The translations under genes and the position numbers were made by a program. From the NCBI GenBank assembly GCA_948099385.1, contig CANUEZ040000113.1:7514501-7578500 (forward strand): a DNA stretch of 64,000 bases, read 5' to 3'. Source of the stretch: Fasciola hepatica. Lineage: Eukaryota > Platyhelminthes > Trematoda > Plagiorchiida > Fasciolidae. The notes under the pieces were generated by a model. That model was not told where the DNA came from, made no database searches, and worked only from the letters and a program-made list of their open reading frames with translations. Shown here piece by piece: positions 56,928 through 64,000 of the stretch. Within the stretch, counting starts at the first letter, position 1, and each line of letters opens with the position of its first letter.

Positions 56928-59420
56928 CCAAGGAGCACACTGTACAGCCCGGGACTTCTTGCACGTCATGAAGTACTCGGACCTTCTCTCCAACTTTTTC
57001 CCGCACCTGACCTGTAAACGTCCGAAATAGGTAAAGACGGTGTCACTGAACGGCCACCACCCCGGGCCGCTCCGCACTTCTGCAGCGGGGCCACATTGTT
57101 TGCCCGCGACCGCAATGCGCCCTCTACAGCGTACAGAACTCCGGATTACGCTTTTCACAGTCGCCTTCCTTTTCAGCATCCAAAACGACTTCCAAATGAC
57201 ATGCTTCACGCGGCTTTCCCCGGCGAGTCCTTCTACTGCATGTATGTGTTAAAACATCAAGTCCGTCAAGGTTTGCCCAGCCGGTGATAATGTGGGATGC
57301 TTCTCGTCAAAACTCAGGTAAGGGTTGACCAGTCTACCACCAACACGTTTTGGATTGAGAATTTCGAGGCAGTTCCCCGGAAGTAATGTCCTTTCGTGGT
57401 TCGCTCTCCCCGTCCGGCGTTCGTGAGCTCTTAAGGGAAGGCCTCGGGTCGTACCATCTTGAATTGATCATACTCTGTCGATTGTAGTTCATCAAGATTT
57501 ATTGTGCCCACACGTACGCAGCAGAATGGATGAATCCCTCTTGCAACTAACAAACGTCTCCTAAATTAAGTCGACCATACCGGTGATCATAGCGTCCTTA
57601 TCCAGTAGGAAAACCTGACCAACCGTGGCAAGACAGAGGTCGATTTGGCGGCAACTACTGTCAATACAGCACCTTAGACCTCTATTTCTGGTTCAGGAGG
57701 TTGTTTTGGTCTGTAAACGGGCCAGTCCTGTTCAGGCACATGCGGAATTTCAGCCCTACTTCTACCTCTCCAGCTTCCGAAAAGTAGTTGTACGTCGGGA
57801 ACAAAAATCGGCTTGGTTTTCGGTGGATTTGATATGCTCCCACCGATTCATAGCAGTTTCGTTGCGCATAATCTTGAGTCGGTTAGCGATGAAGGTACTA
57901 AAACGACTCCTGAAGTTTGTAATATGAAGCACCACCATTACCGGGTCCGTTCAAAACCTGACTGACTAATTATGGAAGTTGAAACACCTCTTTATTGCTT
58001 TAAACCCCCTAACTGCCAACACTGCTGCTCTGAGTTCGAGAAGCGGGATGGAAACAAATTCCAGTAGGAAAAGCGAACTTTGGCAACCAGGATCCTCGTA
58101 GTGTACTTTCCGTCCACCAGACACAATCTTCCATATTCCAAGGTCCAGTATCCAACTTCGGACGCCTCAGAAAATGCGCACAACTCTTCCATGTGCGTTG
58201 TACGATCAGAAAGCAAGCCTCTAGGGATCTGTAAGTCTCCTAATTCCTTCGAAAAGCTCAGGAGTTCTTCCCCTTTCTAACCGATATCCTTGATCAAGTG
58301 GCTGATCGCGATCGACTTTCTTATGACAGAGCCGCTGCAGAAAGATCCTTCTGGGTGGCAACCAGGGGGGAACAAACCCTAGGTAATCGAACAGGGTAGA
58401 GACGGTTGGCAGCATGCCACTGCAAGTAACTACTTGGTCGAGAACGTTCAGCTTGAAAACGAGTTCGTCCGTTTCTGCATTCCATCGTGATCCTTGAGTG
58501 CTTTCAGTTAAGTGTGGCAGCCCGTCCAGATCTCGAGCCCTGTCCACCCTCTAGTAGCACGGAATGGCTTCAAGCTCCCCCGACGAGTTTGACAGCCATT
58601 TTGTGGGATGGGAACCGCCCCTCTCCAGCAGTTTTGTTGGACACATAAAATGTGTTATAGCCGAGTCAACGTTATCGAAAGTCTCAAGGTATGCGTCAAA
58701 GCAGAAGTTTCTGCCGGAGCTGTCCGCTACGGGCCGGCAAACCATGGCTCCATGTTTGTTCGCGGTTTCTCTTGGGGTGTAGTTCGCACAATATGGAGAT
58801 TATATCATTCCGAAGGGATGGACTGTCATTCTATGACCTATCGCCGATTTATACTGATCTTTCTTATCCCGTCATAAGAATCGCAGTGCATTTCATAGCT
58901 CTACCGGTATTTTCAATTGCCGAAACATTCTTCCGGTGCCGGCTGACAAGGAAACTCTTCTCACCCCGAAGAGGGGCAAGACTTTAGTCAACGGCGCGGT
59001 CCAATAGGGCCCCTGTCGCAGACGATCATTCAAGGACTTGCCTTGGAACTTGGAAGCGCAATCGAACACCAACCGCAATTTTCGGGTTTCTTGGGATGGT
59101 AAACTGGATGATGAGGCGGGCACCGTTTATCTTCTCTGCCGGCGGTGTTTGCTGAAACCTCTTTCACGTAGCCAGGCACTTTGTTCCACATCCTCACCCC
59201 AGAGCACCTTTTCCAGAGACCCTGATCTCGGTCAAAACACTCTTTCAGGCGCAGTAGATTATGGAGAGCGTAAGTTTTGTCGTGTGTGTGCCAAGACAGG
59301 GGAACCTCGACCTGGTTTTTAGGCTTCTGGTTCCTTGTCTTACCGTCTGCAGTGCGACGTGGTCCTCTCAAGATAATGATGGTCGGTCCTTTCTAAAGCC
59401 ATGAAACTCCTTTTCAGTCT
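56928..59420 (-). pseudogene. BEL2 RT, RNase H and integrase N-terminal relics
   Basis: Reading down the minus strand: LSWHTHDKTYALHNLLRLKE (59290), TRKLRLVFDCASKFQGKSLN (RT start, about 59090), FCFDAYLETFDNVDSA (58700) where BEL1 has YVDDYLGSFDDVESA so the catalytic Asp pair is lost, RWNAETDELVFKLNV (58490), and AFSEASEVGYWTLEYGRL (RNase H, 58180). The integrase finger and core follow: VKSVIRSSVRCRGR and PGWWPFSDTVFTYFG (57150-57030), ending KKSRAVQ at about 56950, where the inverted-repeat insertion begins. In the integrase core the D of G-L-D-Y-F-G is replaced (FTYFG). Stops are numerous. Confidence 0.8.
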
Positions 59421-59917
59421 TTAGTCGCTTAATGCACGGCGGATTGCTGTGGATGGTTTATTTCTCCTTTGGAAATATCTTCTTCCTCAAGGTAAACAAA
59501 ATTCACGTCAATTCTATTGGATTCTGCAGTTGCGCAATCCTTCTTTTGTAATATCCGAGTGAAAGTCGACTACTTCCCACCAGATCCACCTGGACTCGGC
59601 CGGCCTGGATACCCGATCATGAGTTCAATTCTTCCGGGCCCAGCCACAAAGAGTAACTTTATTACTTTTTCCTATACCACACTGCGTACACATATTTGAA
59701 TCACCCTCTTGGAATTCGGATTTCGCTTCTAATCGTGACGTTTGACCTTGCCTTGCAGCATGCCTTGGGGTTGTTCGAAGTGAGCCATCATTAATAATAA
59801 CACTAATATTGTTATTAGTATAATTATTATTATCATAATTACTGGTAGTCTTCGGAGAGCCTTAGTACCGTCGTCAGTCAAAGGGTCGGCTTATGCACGC
59901 CACGAGAGGTGAGTGTA
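59421..59917. other. Unidentified insertion with AT-rich trinucleotide repeat
   Basis: BEL similarity stops at 59420. The block ends in TAA/ATT-type repeats (about 59790-59845), like the tail of a small non-LTR or SINE-like element. No coding motif was recognised. Confidence 0.4.
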
Positions 59918-60240
59918 ACGGTCATTCCGACTGTGAGTAACGCGTAGCCAATTCAAAGCAAATCCCAAAACCAGAACGAGATTGATTCGTAGTTTCTACG
60001 GTACTGGGTTAACAAGTTATACGCATATAAATATGTACAATCCTTAACGAGGACCAGAGTTCAACAAAGGTCAATGTCAGGTACCATCGTCACGGCAGTC
60101 CAAGTTCGAATCAAAATTATGCCACTTCACTTGAGAAAAATATAAACAAATGTTGAAGTGTAATGATTGATGCATGCTGTACTTGTTCGAGGGTCAATAA
60201 TATAAAGGGCATAGTCCCAACAATACAAGTATATGACAAC
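59918..60240 (-). repeat. Solo BEL-type LTR within BEL2
   Basis: It starts TGTAACGGTCATTCC and has GCGTAGCCAATTCAAAG 24 bp further on and GTAGTTTCTACGGTACT, matching the minus-oriented LTR at 46246. The right part is eroded and its border is uncertain. Confidence 0.65.
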
Positions 60241-61832
60241 GGCTGGAGAGGATTTCCATGCATGTGTTTTTAAGCATTTGGTTCCTTGCCGTACAGTCTG
60301 CAGACCAAGACGTTCCTCCCAAGAGAAAGATAGTCGGTCGCCCACGATATCATGAAACGTTTTACGTATAGACGCAGCAACTGGTACTCTCTGTGGCCCT
60401 TTTCTGCAGACACAATTTAAGGAGCCTCTTTCCCTGGATGGACTGTATAACAACCACCCTGGTTTTGTGCGTACAGCACGGAATGCCTGGCCGTCGCCTA
60501 CTCCCTGGTCCGTTAATCAATGCACCTCTGGTACTTCCCGGCCGGTGCGAAGGCCTACACCATCATCCCCAACCCATGAAAGCTACATAATGCAAGTGAG
60601 GCCACCTGGATGAAGTCGCATCCGTCGACCCTGGTGCCCGCACGGGAAGTCGGCCAGTGTAAAGGCCTCCGTTGATTCGATTTACTCTGCGGTAGCTGGG
60701 GAGATGAGCTGCCATGTCAGCCGACCTGCTGTTGTTACCTGCCTTTCTCCCACCGCACCCACTGCTACTGAAGTCCTGCCTTTCGCGAGCCGGTGTTTAG
60801 CTGCAGACGGCACCTTCAAAAGAGCCGAGCCTGATCCACTGTAGACGTAGGCCAACGCCTTGCTCACCGCGTTCGGGGTCACCACCCCTACGGCAACTGC
60901 CCCAAAAGCATGGGTTTGCTGGCAGACCTTATCTTTGGGCAACTCGCACTGGGCTTGGTGTTCACACATGGAGTAGCTTCTTTTTCCTGGTGTATTAATC
61001 GATGGCGTCTGCCTCGACAAGATTTTTGATCACATCTGGTTCTTCTTCTGCAAGCTGCCTCACGGTTTGAGGTGTAAGGGCGGATAAACCACGCTCTTGC
61101 CTCCCTCGTCATTCCCCAAGGTTCATTTACTGTGACTTTGATGAACATCGGACGTTCCGGTAACCCGTGATTCGCGTCGCAGGTCCTGCAGCCCGAATGG
61201 GCTATCGCCTCGTGTGAAATGGCGCGCGAAGTTGTCCAAGGCTGATGCTTCGATTATTCCCGTGCAGAGCCTTGAGCTTGGCAGGTGCTAGTTCTGTTTG
61301 CCTTGTTGCTATCGCGGATGAGTCGACCGAATCTGCCCTGACCATTCTGGCAGGCCCGTCTAAATAATCAATCGGGTCGGCGAAATCAGTCTAGCTGTTA
61401 CCCCTGATTATGCCCCCTCTTATTCCGCCCAAAGACCTTGTAGCTCGGATGGGGGGCTGCGAACTATCCTCTCCAAAGCGTGCTTTTTGTTGACACCAGC
61501 CATGTGCCCTAAGTGATTAAGGGCTGTTAGACTGCTCTGCATCTGGTTGCGAGATAGGCCATTGCGTAGACCTCGCCCTTCGTTCGTTTGGCCTCTGATG
61601 TCATTTTCTCAGTTAGATTGAGAGCAACCTTGAACCGTTAACCAAACAGGTTTCTCGGAATCCGCCTTCTCCGTGCGTGGCTTTGTTTCGGGTGGAGCTT
61701 GGTACTCACATCAACGACCTCTCTGGCTCTACCTCTACAATAGTAAATCAAATAGAGCAGCCTTTGCCCGGGGTCGGTTGCCTTATTTTCGACGAAGTTT
61801 TCGAATTGTATGATGAACTTGTGGTACCCCAT

Positions 61833-62209
61833 AAGGCAAGTTGTGTATTATTCCTGCCTCAATTCCCTGTTCATGTAGTGATGTCCGACACCAGCTGCTT
61901 TATGGGTTCTTGCAAACACTGCACTTTTTCCCCTCTTTAGTGTCGCTTTTATCCGCATTCCTACGCCCACCCGGCTAGCCATACCGTAACCGTCCCAAAT
62001 TCGAAACCCATTCGCAATAGTCGCTCCGACCCTCTCCATTTTGGTCCACTTAAACACCTTCCAGACTTATTGTTCCAATACTGTAATAGTGTGAGCCTTG
62101 AAGTTCGAAAGTGTGATTACCCCACATTGCTGTGAATTGTCGTATTCGCTGACCACACTTTGTGTATGTGTCTTGACCATGATCAAAAAATATACCATTA
62201 TTACCATTA
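61833..62209 (+). repeat. SINE-like or truncated non-LTR repeat with ATT tail, copy 2
   Basis: It aligns along its length with the reverse complement of 34886-35282, from AAGGCAAGTTGTGT to ATACCATTATTACCATTA. BEL gag similarity is continuous on both sides of it, so it is a clean insertion into gag. Divergence between copies is substantial by eye (roughly one base in five or six). Confidence 0.75.
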
Positions 62210-62628
62210 CTGCTCAGGTCGTCTGTCGAAAACGGTCAGCTCTATCCCTGGTAAATCGATCGGTGGTTGCACCTGTGTTGAATGATTGATGACCGGCTTG
62301 GAACTTCCAATTTCTTCCTGTCCTGGTTCGATGAAGGGATCGTTGTCGCTAGTTTTATGCTCACATTCGCTCCGTCTACACTGTTATTTTGCCTCGTGGA
62401 CCTGCGGCCGGGCGGATGACAACTGCACTTTTGAATCTAATATCCTCAACCTACACAAATTAACGTTCTTGGAATGGACAATATCCCCAGTAATACGTAA
62501 TCTTGTACAGACTGAGCTAGGTTATCTAACTTTATATATAGAGCCAAAGGCACATGAACCCTCCCCAGTGACTGGCCCCATCACCCCCTGTCCAGGTTGC
62601 TTTTGTTTTATTCCTTTTTGGGAGTGCT

Positions 62629-62646
62629 GCTTTTTTTCTCGTTCCA
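62629..62646 (-). promoter_or_regulatory. Primer binding site of BEL2
   Basis: TGGAACGAG on the minus strand lies 18 bp inside the 5' LTR, the same sequence and distance as in BEL1. Confidence 0.65.
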
Positions 62647-62664
62647 GGTTGATCGATCTCAGTT

Positions 62665-63036
62665 TTTTATCAAGCTTCTGAGAAACACGTAGCTGAATTC
62701 AAACAAATCTCAAGAGCAAAACAAGATTGATCCGCATATTCTACGGCATTGACGCAATAAATGAGCAACAACATGGAACATATACGAACCTCAGTTCTAC
62801 GATAACAAGGGCTCAAAAAAACGAGAACCAAGTTTACGATGTGCGAGAGACTATCACGTGCTTCGCGCATGTCCACGATGGGAAACGACAATGTGGCGCG
62901 TTGGACGCGAACAAACAAAGTTTTGGTTGTAGCGACACAAAGTGTACGTAACACTGGAATAGTGTATGCGGGAGAGCAATACCACGAAGTCACGATAGTA
63001 TAGAGTCCTTGAAGGATTTTTCACAACCGATCGTTA
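62665..63036 (-). repeat. 5' LTR of BEL2
   Basis: It pairs with 47354-47726 at about 98% by eye from GAATTCAAACAAATCTC onwards. The outer ~25 bp at its left end differ more strongly. Confidence 0.85.
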
Positions 63037-64000
63037 TGGTCACCACCCTGCCGAAAGGTAACCGGAATAAGGACAATATCCGGTACAGGGAAAACGGTTC
63101 GCAAATGGAATGAATTAAAAGCACTTGTCCTGTAGTCAAAGCGAATCGAACACATTTTGCTCGCTTAACCACACCCAACAAATCACCTACTGAGCGCGGG
63201 AGACAAAATCAAAGTAAACAAACTGACCGTCCACGACTCGTCGACTTCAGAGAGGAAGGGAAGCCCAACCGAAATAAAACAACAGTCTTCGATCGGTGAA
63301 ACTCTCTGACACAACAACTGTCCACGAAGTTACTCCAGTAAGAAAGCAAGACCATGAAGGGAGAAATAAAAGCTTGGAGCAAAGATTGGCTGTCCACCAC
63401 AAAACAGTGTTAGGAGGAATCAAGTTGGAGATGGTAGTCCAAAGTTAGTCAGAGTGTAAATGAATGTATTCAGATAAGTAATTTACAGTTAACAGAGGTG
63501 TTACAGTTTCAGGGGTGCAAGAGCCGAAACATTGGGGAAGTCGCTAGACTCTGATAACTAATGGAGATAGTTTCTGATAGTCCGACCGCAAACCAACATC
63601 CTGTAAGGGAAATATCGATTTATTTTAGTATAGGATCAACTATTTCCAACAATCGGAAGTTCCGAAAGAGGTGGTCAGCTTGTTTCAGGCTCCTCTGAAA
63701 CCTACTCATGCGAAATCTATTGAGTATCTCCCGGCTCCCACTTCCTTCAAGGGCCCACTGGAATAAGTATCACTAAACACACAGGAGCGGGGCTTCGTAG
63801 AAGCCTTGCTGCCGTGAAACGAAAAGATGGTGGCTTTCTAAGTTTTCCTGAGTATGCTTCACTTCGAGACATTCCATGATGTCGCAGACAGCACACATGA
63901 GAATCACAGATCGGTAGGTGATTTACAGCCTGATAGCCTCCCTTGGAAGGCGGAGAAACAACAGCGCTTTTTCAGTCGCCCAATAGTTTCTCCACTGTCT
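63037..64000. other. No gene recognised
   Basis: The last ~1 kb lacks recognisable coding or repeat features. Confidence 0.35.

Larger units (their letters stand above)
49391..56930. mobile_element. 7.4-kb insertion with 466-bp terminal inverted repeats (unclassified DNA element or foldback element)
   Basis: The insertion splits the BEL2 integrase. Its arms (49443-49908 and 56432-56897) are inverted copies of each other with no gap and, as far as I can read, no mismatch. Weaker inverted similarity extends ~30 bp further out (CTCGAGCTTCAAA on the left, TTTGAAGCTCGAG on the right). The two junctions share an imperfect host sequence (TTCCAAGAGCACTGT and TTCCAAGGAGCACACTGT), a candidate target duplication. 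Long TIRs suggest a Mutator-like or foldback element, but I found no transposase. The interior holds a CR1-like relic and about 3 kb of unidentified DNA. Confidence 0.7.
60250..62660 (-). pseudogene. BEL-type gag and protease relics (5' half of BEL2)
   Basis: On the minus strand, from 62660 leftwards: gag start; FIIQFENFVENKATDPGQRL and LYYCRGRAREVVD (61830-61700), matching BEL1 FVKQFETFVENKVTDPGQRL; a zinc-knuckle relic with CDQKSCRGRRHRLIHQE (61010); protease SKALAYVYSGSGSALLK (60870-60820), where the catalytic D is Y (codon 60841-60843); and the QTVRQGTKCLK region (60310-60280). A SINE-like repeat is inserted at 61833-62209. The last ~130 bp (60265-60395) cover the same BEL1 segment as 59310-59420, with clear divergence, so the two halves may come from different BEL copies. 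Confidence 0.75.
47354..63036 (-). mobile_element. BEL2: decayed BEL/Pao element with nested insertions
   Basis: Two LTRs in the same orientation bound the interval. Going leftwards from the right LTR: primer site, gag and protease relics (62660-60250), solo LTR and unknown DNA (60240-59421), RT, RNase H and integrase relics (59420-56928), inverted-repeat insertion (about 56927-49400), integrase C-terminus (49400-48567), 3' UTR and the left LTR. The LTRs are about 98% identical but the coding part is full of stops. Flanks hold only a weak candidate target duplication (TCACC before the left LTR, GTCACC after the right). Confidence 0.7.

Overview
This window is eukaryotic, repeat-dominated DNA. 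Every coding signal but one belongs to a transposable element: BEL/Pao and Ty3/Gypsy LTR retrotransposons, CR1/Rex1/jockey-like and RTE-like non-LTR retrotransposons, a long-terminal-inverted-repeat element and short SINE-like repeats. There are no operons, ribosome binding sites or CRISPR arrays. The BEL/Pao copies, the CR1-like copies and the style of the RTE C-terminus suggest an invertebrate, most likely a parasitic flatworm (trematode or cestode). That assignment rests on recognition of protein style, not on a search.

Layout. 1-0.5 kb: the 3' end of an RTE-like reverse transcriptase. 1.7-2.05 kb: the only likely host coding sequence, a first exon on the minus strand with a signal peptide and a DOMON-like domain, similar to ferric-chelate-reductase-1-type proteins. 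2.5-13.3 kb: a CR1-like non-LTR element on the plus strand, broken inside its reverse transcriptase by an apparently intact BEL/Pao element (BEL1, 5535-12244, minus strand) with almost identical LTRs, a 1731-codon gag-pol frame and an exact 5-bp target duplication. 13.4-15.3 kb: leader, gag and protease remains of a Gypsy element. 15.3-19.7 kb: a decayed BEL copy (BEL3) split by a minus-strand CR1/Rex1 fragment. 20.6-21.5 kb: one copy of a 342-bp repeat and a gag-like fragment. 21.5-26 kb: nothing recognised. 26.1-30.7 kb: a minus-strand non-LTR element with an open 551-codon frame upstream of a ruined EN-RT region, which is interrupted by a solo BEL LTR. 31.4-34.1 kb: degenerate Gypsy pol. 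34.6-40.2 kb: solo LTRs, a SINE-like repeat and the second 342-bp repeat. 40.4-41.4 kb: a CR1 fragment. 43.7-46.2 kb: a degenerate BEL pol (BEL4).

47.35-63.04 kb is a second BEL element (BEL2, minus strand). Its LTRs are about 98% identical by eye, but its internal region is ruined. Its integrase is interrupted by a 7.4-kb insertion bounded by 466-bp inverted repeats that I read as identical with no gaps. That insertion carries its own CR1-like relic. The rest of BEL2 holds a solo LTR and a second copy of the SINE-like repeat.

The features do not cooperate in a pathway. They record layered insertions. BEL1 is the only element that looks complete and recently mobile. The inverted-repeat insertion, the 342-bp repeat and the BEL2 LTRs are the other young-looking signals.
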